Below, piece by piece: positions 28,601 through 38,700 of a stretch of DNA of 64,000 nucleotides. How positions within the stretch are numbered: position 1 is the first letter of the stretch; each line of letters starts with the position of its first letter. Made by a program: the position numbers and the translations under genes. This stretch comes from Aphidius gifuensis (taxonomy: Eukaryota; Arthropoda; Insecta; Hymenoptera; Braconidae): contig NC_057790.1 of assembly GCF_014905175.1 (NCBI RefSeq), forward strand, positions 19,122,469 to 19,186,468. Reading direction: 5' to 3'. The notes beneath the pieces were generated by a model, which saw nothing but the letters and a program-made list of their open reading frames with translations, did no database searches and had not been told where the DNA came from.

Positions 28601-31600
28601 TATTATTATTATTACGTGATGCAATACGTGTATTACCAGATAGTCAAATTGATTCTGTATTAAAACATGTATTACGTGCTGAATTATTACTTGTACTTGG
28701 TAATAATCCAGATACAAGAGTAAGAACAGCATTAATTAAAGTTGTACAAGCATATTTTCAACGTGCAAGTGATGATGAAATTAATAAATTTATAAAACAA
28801 AAATATTTTATACATTTAGCAAATCAAATATCACTTTATCCACCAAGTGAACCACTTGTTGCTGCACTTGAAAGTTTAGCAACAAAAGGACCAAATTTAT
28901 CAGCAATGCCACCATTATTAGCAATGTTAGCAAAATCATCATTAACTGATCCAAGTATTGCAAGACCAATGGTATCATTTGTAACTGGTATTATAACAAA
29001 ACAACCAAATTTATTAAAAATATTATTAGATCAAGGTTTAATTGAGATACTTGTAAAAGCACTTGTTAATGGAGCTCACAAGGGTAATTCAATATCATTA
29101 TTTAATGATATACATGTTATTCTTGTTACAATTGCAACGAAACTATTAGAAACACCAGGTAATCATCATATGCAAGCAATATCTGATATTCATTTAATTC
29201 TTAATCATGTTGAGCTTAATGAAAGATCACAATGTGGTGAATCAACTCATTGTGTTGGAGTTATACGTGATGCACAAGTTGTACTATTTGATGGTGAATT
29301 AGATACATTAATGTCAAAAGTAACAACACATTCGGGCTTTAGATTATTAAGTACTGCATCATATTTAGCATCAGCATCATATTTAACATCTGTATTGACA
29401 ACATCAAGTGAACAAAGTGATCATGAATCACGTTCATCAAGTTATGGAAGTTTACATAGTTCAAATTTATCAATAAAAGAACCAGGTAAAAGTGAAATTA
29501 ATGAAAGATTTAGATCAATTATAATAAGAGCTGTTGAATTTATAACAACTGCTGATAATTCACCATCAACAAATGAATTACAATTAACTAAAAGATTATT
29601 TTCAATGTTACTTCATGGCTTAACAAGTCCGTTGGATAAAAAAAATTATTGGGGTGGTTCTTGGTCATCAAGACCAACACTAAGAAAAAATACAGCAAGA
29701 ATATTAGTATGGTTATTGGGACCACATCAAAGTAATAATACAAGAGTATATGCTGTAAGATGTTTAATGGAAGAACCACGTGGACGTGAAATACTTTCAT
29801 CATTACTTGAAATACATCCACAAATTGAACAAAAATTTACAGTTTTTTTTTGGGATTTATTACAAAAAAAAGATGATATGCCAAGTGCTGATGCAAGAAT
29901 TTGTATTGATTTAAAAGAAGCATTATGTATATGGAATTTAGTTAAAGGTATTGAAAAAGCAACACCAGATTTATGGGGTGAAGAATTATTATTATTACGA
30001 AGAGAATTAATGCGTGAACGTGATATATGGCTTGATAATAATATAATTGCAATACAAAGAATTGGTAATAAATTTGATATACTTAGTAAACAAATAACAG
30101 ATAGTGCAATGACAATAACAAGAACAGTTGTTGAAGAACAAAATTGTGAACGTAAAATATTAATGGAAAAGCTAAAACATTCACGTGCAATTGAAGCACA
30201 ATTAATGGCTAAATGGCGTGATTTAGCTAAAAGATTAACACATGAACGTGCACCATGGTATTTTAAAGAATCATATCCAAAAAGTTGGGAACTTGATCCA
30301 ACTGAGGGTCCAGCAAGAGTTAGAATTAGAATGCAAAGATGTCATTTAAAAATAGATAAAAGGTTTTTTAAAAATGAATATAAAAATAAAATTGATGCAG
30401 CAAATGTTGATAGTCCATTATCATATTTATTTATGACTGTACGTAATGATACAAATGCAACAGCACTTATTGAAAGACTTCATACAAGTGAAAGAATACG
30501 TAAAATGTCACAAGCAAGAGTTGTAACACCTCATTCAGAATTTTTAGGTGAAGCATTAATTGGTGAAAATTGTTTATATTTTATTCCTGAAACACCAGAT
30601 ATACCACAATTACAATATACTGATATTGCACTTGGTGGTTTAGATCTTGCAATGGCTGGTGGTACAGCATGGAGACTTGAAGATATACGTGAATTACACA
30701 GAAGAAGATATCAATTACAAGAAAGAGCTATTGAAATTTTTTTAGTTACTGGTAGAACATATTTGTTGGCATTTAATACATCAAAAGAACGTGATGATTT
30801 TGCTGCTGAATTATCAACATGTAATTTACCAAGAAGAGTACCAGGTGATGATTTAGGTGAAGCACTTGCATTATGGAGAAATGGATCATTAACAAATTGG
30901 GAATATATTATGTGTTTAAATAAATTAGCTGGTAGATCATATAATGATTTAATGCAATATCCAGTATTTCCATTTGTATTGGCTGATTATACATCAAAAA
31001 AAATTAATTTAAATAATTCAAATATATATAGAAATTTTAAAAAACCAATGGCAATACAAGATGAAAAAAATGAACAACATTATATTAATAATTATAATTA
31101 TTTAAAACAAACATTAGCTGAAGGTTTAAATTTAATTTCATTAAATCAAGAACCATTTCATTATGGTTCACATTATAGTAATTCTGGTACTGTATTACAT
31201 TTTTTAGTTAGATTACCACCATTTACAAGTATGTTTCTTTGTTATCAAGATGATAATTTTGATATACCTGATCGTACATTTCATGCTTTAGCAACAACAT
31301 GGAGATTAACATCTTGTGATTCAACAACAGATGTTAAAGAATTAATACCAGAATTTTTTTATTTACCTGAATTTTTATTAAATTTTGAAGGTTTTAATTT
31401 TGGTATACGTCAAAATGGCTGTAATGTTAATGATGTTGAATTACCATTATGGTGTGGTGGTGATGCAAGATTATTTATTCTAGCTCATAGAGCAGCATTA
31501 GAAAGTGATATTGTACGTGATGTATTACCATATTGGATTGATTTAGTATTTGGTTTTCGTCAAACTGGTAAACCAGCTGTTGAAGCAATTAATGTATTTC

Positions 31601-32832
31601 ATCCAGCAACATATTATGGTTTTAATGTTGATCAAATTGAGGATCATGTTGAAAGACAAGCATGGGAAACAATGATTAAAACATATGGACAAACACCAGC
31701 ACAATTATTTCGTTCAGCACATCCATTACAAATACAAAATTCAAATAATAATTCAACAACAACAAGTAGTATTGGTATACCACAAGTTATTGATGGTGTT
31801 GATGGTATTAAATGGGGTAATTATGTTGGTGCACCTGGTAATGAACCAATTTTATGCTGGAAACATAAACATCGTTCAATTATTTCATCATTAGTACCAT
31901 TAACAACTGGTGATGTATTTGGTTTACCAGTATTAACAACTTTATTACTTGGTTATACAAAAGAAAAAGGTAGTAATATGTTAAGTAATACATCAGTACT
32001 TGGTGCTGGTTTAGCATCATGGGGTGTAGCTGATGGTATTGCAAGACTTAAATCAAAAAAAGAACAACCACCAAGACCACTTATTAAATCATCTGGTTTT
32101 GATCCAATAACAATTATTGGTTCATCAGCTGATTGTGGACAACTTTGGATTGGTCATTTATCAGGAATAATAACTGTTTATACATATAATATTGAAACAA
32201 ATGGAAAAATTGAATTTATACCTGAATCAGCAATTGTGTTACTTGCACATAGATCAACTGTTAAAGTTATTGTTTTATCACGTGCATTTAGTATTGCTGT
32301 TTCTGGTGATATTGAGGGTGTTGTTGTTATTTGGGATTTAAATACTTTAACATATGTTAGATCAATTGATTGTCATAAAAGTCATTCAATAAGTTTATTA
32401 TCAATAAGTGAAACACTTGGTGATATTGCTGTTACTTGTGATTTATCAAGACAACAAAACAATACAAATAATAATGATAATCGATCTGAATTAAGAGTAT
32501 TTACAATTAATGCTAGACCTGTTGGAACAGTATCATCAAAAAGAAAAATAACATCATTATGTTATAGTAATGCACCTGAGGGTTCATCAGTTAATGTCAT
32601 TGCAACTGGATTGGATAATGGTATTATAAGATTATGGAGTAGTTGGGATCTTAAATTAATACGTGAAATTGTTAATGGTGGTAAAGATTGTGGTGGAATA
32701 ATTGCAATTGCATGGTCAATTGATCAACATCATCTTTATGCTGCAACTGAAGATGCAACTGTACTCATATGGGAAGGAATGCGACGACTCAACAATGGAA
32801 CACCAAAATTTGTTAATTTAACATCACTCTAA
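19671..32832 (+). CDS. LYST: Lysosomal-trafficking regulator (LYST/mauve), BEACH-WD40 protein
   Basis: Seven exons: 19671-19980, 20829-20914, 21827-24543, 24633-24698, 25199-25353, 25480-25918 and 25991-32832. Phases all agree. From the first in-frame ATG at 19906 they give 10,380 nt, or 3,459 residues; human LYST is about 3,800. The frame stays open for 78 codons upstream to the acceptor at 19671, so an earlier coding exon is likely. Domains, counted from ATG 19906: armadillo-like N-terminal half; concanavalin-like domain at about 1363-1517 (NGMLPSGRWHHLALNF); Ser-rich linker at about 1915-1939; PH-like domain at about 2677-2793; BEACH domain at about 2797-3090 (SYNDLMQYPVFPFVLADY, FHYGSHYSNSGTVLHFLVR, IPEFFYLPEFLLNFEGFNFG); WD40 repeats to the end (RLWSSWDLKLIREI). 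LYST controls lysosome and lysosome-related organelle size. AATAAA is at 33185-33190. The 6.84-kb last exon is unusually long. Confidence 0.95.
19981..20828 (+). other. LYST intron 1 with a small unexplained ORF
   Basis: An 848-bp AT-rich intron. At 20183-20368 a 61-codon plus-strand ORF has a more balanced composition than its surroundings. Its middle part (CLKNGHINTLKIFLKHGLYM) resembles a single ankyrin repeat. It is not in a splice arrangement that would join LYST. It could be a decayed gene fragment or chance; there is no functional evidence. Confidence 0.3.
20915..21826 (+). other. LYST intron 2
   Basis: A 912-bp AT-rich intron containing an AAT-type microsatellite at about 21425-21465. 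No embedded gene seen. Confidence 0.6.
28194..28268 (+). repeat. AGT/AGC/GGT triplet tract coding Ser/Gly run in LYST
   Basis: An in-frame triplet expansion inside the long last LYST exon encodes about 25 Ser and Gly residues (residues about 1915-1939), followed by Thr/Lys-rich and then Asn/His-rich sequence (28426-28470). These tracts form a disordered linker. Mixed AGT and AGC codons indicate an older or interrupted expansion. Confidence 0.85.
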
Positions 32833-33541
32833 CAACAAACAAACAAACGAACAAACAACCAAATTATTATTTTTACAGAACAATATAAAGTACTCTCTTT
32901 ATTTTTCTCTCTCATTCTCTCTAATATTAATATAATCAATGAATAATTATTTTAATCATTTGTGATGTTAATCATTCAATTAAATAGGGTCACATTTATT
33001 TTTATTCGATTCATTAATATATAGGTAAATCATAATCTGATACTAAGAAAAAAAAAAAATATATATCATTAGTATTTTTTGTTATTAATATTATTGTTGT
33101 TTAAAATTGATAATTAAATTTTTTTTTTCTTTGATTTATTTTTATTATAAAATTTATATAGACTTGGTCGATTATTGAAATTTAAATAAATTTCATAATT
33201 GTAATAATCATTTTGTATGATTAAAAAAAAAAATTATCAAGATACGATAGTATTATTTCATAATGAATTGAAAATTATTTTTTGTAATACTCGTGATGTT
33301 ATTAATTATTTTTAAAAGACTAATATATTTTTATATTTATTTAATAGTATATATAACTATTAAATAATATTATTAAAATAAAAAATTTATAAACAATATG
33401 AAAAATTAATTAAAAATAAATAAAAGATTGTTTTTTTTTTTTCTCTACTTATAGTAAAACAAATATTAATATTTTATTTTTTATGAAATTTAACAATTTA
33501 AATGAAAATATAATTATTATTTACAGATGAAAAATATATTT
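32833..33541. other. Convergent 3' region between LYST and ANKRD49
   Basis: This 709-bp stretch holds the 3' UTRs of LYST (plus) and ANKRD49 (minus). A plus-strand AATAAA is at 33185-33190 and a minus-strand AATAAA at 33473-33478. Otherwise it is AT-rich with no genes. Confidence 0.6.
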
Positions 33542-34316
33542 TTAAATTTCATTTAAACATAGTTCAGTCATTTCAAATAGTGGATAATATTTTCCTGATC
33601 TAGTTGCAATCATTTGTGGTGTATCACCAGCTGTATTTTTAACTGTTTTAATTGTATCTGGGTGAAGAAGAAGAAGTTGAAGTGATGGAGAATTATGTGA
33701 ACTAGCACATGCAAGATGTAATGGAGTTTGATCACCATTACTTTTAGCATTAACATTTGCACCATTTGATATTAGCATTGATATGCAATTGGCATTATTC
33801 CAACAACATGCTGAATGAAGTGGCTCCCATCCATCAATTGTTTTTGCTTCTAAATTTGCTCCTTTTTCCAACAAATGCTGTGACAAATATGTTATTAGTT
33901 TAATTTCTTTTATTATTATATATTTTTAATAAACTTACTTCAATAATATCATTATGATTTCCATAACAAGCTCTATGTAAAGGAGTGTAACCATCCTCAT
34001 CTGTCACATTTATTAAACCTGGATTTTTATTTAACAATGAAATTATTTTTTCTTTGTCTCCATCTTCAGCAGCAAGTAAAATTGAATTAGCATCAATATC
34101 TAATTAAATAAAATAAATAATAAATTTAATATGTTTATTGTTTTTGTTTACTACTATAGGTATTCCTAACCTTTAGGATTTCGATGTGTATCAATTCCTT
34201 CGTTGTCATCATCCCAAGCACTTACTGCCATTCTTTCACTTATTGGCATTCTCATCATTTGTTCACTAATTTTTTCAAGATCTTGAGTTTCTTCATTTTC
34301 TTCATCAGATGACATG
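33542..34316 (-). CDS. ANKRD49: Ankyrin repeat domain protein 49 (ANKRD49), apparent 5' frameshift
   Basis: Three minus-strand exons: 34171-34316, 33939-34099 and 33542-33877. The protein has an acidic start, a conserved SERMAVSAWDDD stretch, then ankyrin repeats (DEDGYTPLHRACYGNHNDII; DGWEPLHSACCWNNANCISM; GDQTPLHLACASSHNS) and a C-terminal stretch ending in a LFEMTELC-like motif, in the order and length of ANKRD49. From the ATG at 34316 the frame is MSSDEENEETQDLEKISEQ and then runs out of phase by one base at a four-T run (34258-34261). Removing one base gives 642 nt, 213 residues. Without correction, the in-frame ATG at 34306 gives 210 residues with a basic, unfamiliar N-terminus. I think the acidic start is right and that the extra base is an assembly error or a real lesion. 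An E-box CACGTG is about 140 bp upstream. Confidence 0.85.
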
Positions 34317-34453
34317 ATAATTTAACTTTTTTTTGTAATATAAACAAACTTAAAACTTAGATCACGTTTCTCTCTGTGACTCAATCACAAATCACAATTC
34401 ACAACAAATAATTGTCTATCGAAACGCACTTGGATTGTGGAACGCAAAAATAT

Positions 34454-34459
34454 CACGTG
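34454..34459. promoter_or_regulatory. E-box CACGTG upstream of ANKRD49
   Basis: A CACGTG hexamer followed by ACGTG lies about 140 bp upstream of the ANKRD49 start, in a short stretch more complex than its surroundings. It matches bHLH-type (USF/MITF/Myc) recognition sequences. Position suggests a promoter element; this is inferred. Confidence 0.35.
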
Positions 34460-34512
34460 ACGTGTTTAAATGGAACATGGAACATTTTTTAATTTAAAAA
34501 AATGCAAAGTAT

Positions 34513-34930
34513 GGTGGAGATTCTGCAAAAAAGGGAAAAAGGAAAAAAGGATTTTTAATTGCTGAATTGATGGACGGTGGAGGTTCTGCGAAAAGGGAAA
34601 AAGGAAAAAAGGATTTTTAATTGCTGAATTGATGGACGGTGGAGGTTCTGCGAAAAGGGAAAAAGGAAAAAAGGATTTTTAATTGCCGAATTGATGGACG
34701 GTGGAGGTTCTGCGAAAAGGGAAAAAGGAAAAAAGGATTTTTAATTGCTGAATTGATGGACGGTGGAGGTTCTGCGAAAAGGGAAAAAGGAAAAAAGGAT
34801 TTTTAATTGCCGAATTGATGGACGGTGGAGGTTCTGCGAAAAGAGAAAAAGGGAAAAAGGAAAAAAGGATTTTTAATTGCTGAATTAATGGACGGTGGAG
34901 GTTCTGCGAAAAGGGAAATAGGAAAAAATA
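34513..34930. repeat. 62-bp tandem minisatellite, seven copies
   Basis: Units begin with GGTGGAGGTTCTGCG at 34513, 34576, 34638, 34700, 34762, 34824 and 34894. The spacing is 62-63 bp, with one 70-bp unit carrying an extra purine block. Units contain an A/G-rich tract and the segment AATTGCTGAATTGATGGACG. Two variants (TGCTGAA and TGCCGAA) alternate in part, which suggests expansion by multi-unit duplication. It lies immediately upstream of ANKRD49. Confidence 0.95.
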
Positions 34931-34940
34931 GTGATGCCGC

Positions 34941-35097
34941 GATACGATACGATACGATATGAGGCCTCATATCGTATCGTATCGGATTTTTTAAGGGCCA
35001 TATCGTCTCGTATCGTATCGTCAAGTGGTCATATCGTCTCTATATTGTATCGAAAATTGACCATATCGTATCGTATCGTATCGTCATATCGACGATA
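34941..35097. repeat. CGATA pentanucleotide repeats with inversion
   Basis: Direct CGATA repeats switch to their complement (TATCG) at a perfect 40-bp palindrome (34945-34984, centre GAGG/CCTC), then continue as degenerate TATCGTATCG units to about 35097. It adjoins the 62-bp minisatellite. The palindrome could form a cruciform. No coding potential. Confidence 0.9.
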
Positions 35098-35439
35098 TTG
35101 TAAAAAAAAATTCATTTTCGTTGCATTTCTCCGAAATTTTCTTTTTTTTTTTTCTCAGCACAGAGAGACCTATATACGTATTTTATTTTCATTATTTCTA
35201 CCATGTGGACTTCAGCATCTGGATTTTTCAAGAATGTTTTTAATGATGACCAATATATTTTCAAGGAAATACTAAGGATTCAAAGGGATAGAATTGAGAA
35301 ACTTTAGTGCACTGTGAAAAATTATTTCTGATATTTAGAAATAAACTTCTTGGCAAAATACTTTTTGAAAAAAGAAATAAAATATTTAATAAAAATAATA
35401 ATTGTTTTGTTAAAAGAAACAAAAAATCTTGAATTAAAC

Positions 35440-35800
35440 AAAATTTGTTTATATCCATCAGACAACGTTTTGTAACAAACGATAGATGGTATGTGTCAAG
35501 AAAAAAACTTCTAAACGTCAACTATTGTTACTCCTTGACACTAACACTCTGATGATTGTTATAATAGATAAGCCTCTTGTTTCAAACGTTAGAGGGACAG
35601 CAACAAGAAATAAACTGCTAAATTTTTGCTACTAGCTGTTTGATACAAACAGTATGAGGATTTTTATTACAGACTAACTTTTTGTTTCAAACGATTGATG
35701 ACTTATGGCAAGAAATAAACTCCTAAAAATATGCCTCAATATAGCTTTGAAATAAAGAAATGGATTCTTATATAAGGTATATCGTTTGAAACAAATCAAC
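35440..35800. repeat. Diverged ~110-bp tandem repeats
   Basis: Three related segments about 110 bp apart (near 35466, 35577 and 35686) share a TTTGTTTCAAACG-like core and an AAGAAATAAACTCCTAAA-like segment. An inverted partial copy is near 35785 (TCGTTTGAAACAAA). They are diverged, so probably an older satellite or transposon remnant. No ORF of note. Confidence 0.55.
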
Positions 35801-35904
35801 TTTATAGTTTAATACAACTTTACTTTAGCCCGTTCAAAAGAATTACAAAATACCTCTTTTCCTATTCTATGTTTCTTTTACCGAAATTTATTTTTTTACC
35901 ACAA

Positions 35905-35980
35905 AACACCGGAGAAAACTGCTAAACACCGGAAAAAACCGCATAACCCCGGAAAAAACCGAAGAAACTGCAGATACCGC
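35905..35980. repeat. Short CCGGAAAAAACCG tandem repeats
   Basis: Three copies of a unit of about 21 bp built on CACCGGAAAAAACCGC. Small local tandem repeat at the start of the large low-complexity island. Confidence 0.7.
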
Positions 35981-36099
35981 GAAAATGTTCTTGAAAAGAT
36001 TTTTTTTTCAAATGAAATTAAAAAAAAAAATAAATAAAAATAAGAAATTATGAAAGAAAAAAAGTAAGTCAAAATACTAATCTTTGACTGGAGTTTTTT

Positions 36100-37140
36100 T
36101 TTTCTTGAATACCAGCATGTTGATGTTCTTATGAAAAAATGAAAAATGAAAAAATTAAAAATAAAAAATGAAAAATGAAAAATGAAAAAATGAAAAAATA
36201 AAAAAAAAAGAAAATTATTTCCTTAGGAAGTGTTTCCTTATTTTTGAAAAAAATAAAAAAAGAAAAATGAAAAAATGAAAAATGAAAAATGAAAAATGAA
36301 AAATGAAAAAATGGAAATTGAAAAATGAAAAAATGAAAAATGAAAAATAGAAAAAATTTTTCTGTTATCCGGAGTTAAAATTTTTCCAATATTGAATACA
36401 AGATGTTCTTATGATAAAATGAAAAATGAAAAAATGAAAAATAAAGAAAAGTTAAAATTTTTCAGTCTTTTGCGTCTTAATTAACAATTGCGAATTTATT
36501 TTTTTGGAAACATCCTTAGAAAGTCATCTTTTTCTTAAAAACATTTGCCATAATTTTCGCGAGTTTTTTTTTTTTTGAATACCAGCATGTTGATGTTCTT
36601 ATGAAAAAATGAAATATGAAAAATAAAGAAATTTTTTCTGTTATCCGGAGTTAAAATTTTTCCAATATTGAATACCAGATGTTCTTATGAAAAAATGAAA
36701 AATAAAGAAAAGTTAAAATTTTTCAGTCTTTTGCGTTTTAATTAACAATTGCTGAGTCTTGCTGAGTCTTTTGCGTCTTAAAAAATGAAAAATGAAAAAA
36801 TGAAAAATAAAAAATGAAAAATGAAAAAATGAAAAAAGAAAAATGAAAAAATGAAAAATGAAAAATAAAGAAAATTTTTCTGTTATCCGGAGTCAAAATT
36901 TTTCCAATATTGCTAAGTCTTTTGAGAAAAATGAAAAAATGAAAAATGAAAAAATGAAAAATGAAAAAATGAAAAAATAAAAAAGAAAGGAAATTTTTAT
37001 GTTATCCGGAGTTAAAATTTTTCAGTCTTGCTTAGTCTTTTGCGTCTTAAAAAATGTTTTTTTTTTCTTGAATACCAGCATGTTGATGTTTTTATGGAAA
37101 AATGAAAAATGAAAAGAAGAAAAAATGAAAAATGAAATAT
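36100..37140. repeat. GAAAAAT repeats interleaved with a higher-order unit
   Basis: Runs of GAAAAAT/GAAAAAAT alternate with recurring non-A-rich segments. One (GAATACCAGCATGTTGATG) occurs at about 36109, 36577 and 37070. Another (GTTATCCGGAGTTAAAA) occurs at about 36363, 36638, 36881 and 37002. This is a higher-order repeat related to, but more structured than, the large array downstream. Confidence 0.85.
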
Positions 37141-37236
37141 TATTTAGAAATAAGTGAATATTATTTAGAAATTTTTAGACATAATATTTTATTTTTTAAA
37201 TGCTTCTTACTATTTATTTTTGTGACTTAGAAATTC

Positions 37237-37361
37237 TTATAGTCGTGTGTCGGTTTTGTGTCGTTTTTGTATGAGATCAGTGCACAATCCGACTATCGGC
37301 ATTTTCGCTAGGGTTGCAACTGATGCACAACGACGTATAACTTGTCTCCATCTTCCATCCC
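37237..37361 (-). other. Unexplained higher-complexity open segment
   Basis: In the middle of low-complexity repeats, about 125 bp on the minus strand are open after a plausible acceptor (TTTTTTTTGTCAAG) and encode 41 residues ending at a TAA (GDGRWRQVIRRCASVATLAK...). The base composition is balanced. No family recognised and no partner exon found. It may be a fragment of a captured exon or transposon. Confidence 0.25.
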
Positions 37362-37540
37362 CTTGACAAAAAAAAAACATATCAAATATATATTTTATAG
37401 TAAATAAATTCAAAATATGATAAAAAATTTTGTGAGCCATCTAGACTCGCGAGTTTATTATGTGTAAACTTCTAATTTGTATATTGAATTAGCTTGATAA
37501 TTCACTTTTTAATATTGTTGTTTTTTTTAAATAGATAATA

Positions 37541-37637
37541 AGTTTCATCAAGTTAACTCCGACGTCATTTCTATGCGTCAATTCATTTTTTGAAAAAATT
37601 TTTTATTTAAATTTAAAACGAAAAATAATTTTCAATA
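37541..37637 (-). repeat. Left arm of ~100-bp inverted repeat enclosing the giant array
   Basis: This segment is the reverse complement, with small indels, of 49186-49280. Shared landmarks include AAGTTTCATCAAGTTAACTC, TATGCGTCAATTCATTTTTT and AAATTTAAAACGAAAAATAA. The two arms are about 11.5 kb apart and face each other around the repeat island. Confidence 0.85.
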
Positions 37638-37789
37638 GATGTTCAGCATTATCTAATTATCAAATTACTCATTATTAGTAATTATTAGTGTTATAATTAT
37701 CGCACACTCATCAATCAATACACACACATAATTTTATATAGAAAAAATATTAACAGGAATATTTAACAGGAGTTTTTTTCACTTTTAAC

Positions 37790-37950
37790 TTCTTAGAGAA
37801 GGTTTTTTGGGTTTTTTGGTTTTTAGGTTCTTCAGGTTTTCAGGTTTTTGGGTTTCAAACCTGAAGTTTCTGGTTTTTTTAAACTTAATGAAAAAAAACT
37901 CGAAAAAAAACTAGAAAAACCTAAAAAACCTAAAAAAAAAACCTAAAAAC
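37790..37950. repeat. T/G-rich and A/C-rich AGGTTTTT inverted tract
   Basis: Degenerate AGGTTTTT units on the plus strand switch near 37880 to complementary AACCTAAAAA units, so the tract is itself an imperfect inverted repeat. It adjoins the duplicated block at 37951-38330. Confidence 0.75.
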
Positions 37951-38330
37951 CCAAGTAACTTTTTAATTTTTTTCGGTTTTTGAGTTTTTTAGGTTTTTCA
38001 GGTTTTAGGTTTTTTTAAAAGTGTTTTTAGGTTCTAAGGTTTTAGGTTTTTTAGGTTTTTAGTTTTTCAGTGTTTTTATGTTCTAAGGTTTAAGGTTTTT
38101 GAGGTTTTTAGTTTTTCAGGTTTTTAGGTTTTAGGTTTTTTAGGTTTTTAGGTTTTTTTTTAGTTTTTTTAGTTTTAAGGTTAAGTAACTTTTTAGGTTT
38201 TTAGGTTTTATAGTTTTGAGGTTTTTGGGTTTCAAACCTGAAGTCTCTGGTTTTTTTAAACTTAATAATAATAAAAAAAACTCAAAAAAAACTAAAAAAA
38301 ACCTAGAAAAACCTAAAAACCCAAGGAGGT
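37951..38330. repeat. T/G-rich block, copy 1, left flank of giant array
   Basis: About 380 bp of degenerate TTTTTAGG units, near-identical to 48161-48560 (only scattered substitutions by eye). It begins CCAAGTAACTTTTTAATTTT and includes GGTTAAGTAACTTTTTAGG and CCTGAAGTCTCTGG. Two copies in the same orientation bracket the GAAAAAT array. Confidence 0.9.
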
Positions 38331-38334
38331 ATTT

Positions 38335-38700
38335 TTTCGGAGTTGAAAGACGTCCGACGTCCTTCTATGATAGGATAGGATAGGCAAGGAGGTATTGTAT
38401 TTTGTATTTTGTATTTTGTCTTTTGGATTTTAAATTTAAAATTTTATATGGAAAAATCTAAGAATATGAACATTTGAAATTTGAAATTTAAAATACAAAA
38501 TACAAAATAACCTCCTTGCCTATTCTATTTTAAATTTCAAATTTTAAATTTTATATAGAAAAAATATACTAGGAACATTAAACAGGAATATTAACATAAA
38601 TATTAACAGGAACATAGGATAGGCAAGGAGGTATTTTTTCGGAATTGATAAAACTATGAAAAAATAAGAAGAAGGTCTAGTGGTCAAGGCATTTGAAGAA
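38335..38700. repeat. Junction block B, copy 1, with tRNA 5' fragment
   Basis: Contains repeated ATAGGATAGGCAAGGAGGTA motifs, their inverted copy near 38510, a fragment of the GACGTCCTTCTATG inverted-repeat sequence, and GGTCTAGTGGTCAAGGC at 38674-38690, which is the D-arm sequence of the tRNA-like gene at 49294. It leads directly into the large array. A second copy is at 48700-48840. Confidence 0.8.

Noticed and set aside
37790..38340. TTTTTAGG units considered as an interstitial insect telomere (TTAGG) tract
   Set aside because: The spacing is irregular and the T-runs vary from 3 to 9. True (TTAGG)n repeats are absent, so this is degenerate T/G-rich repeat and not telomeric.
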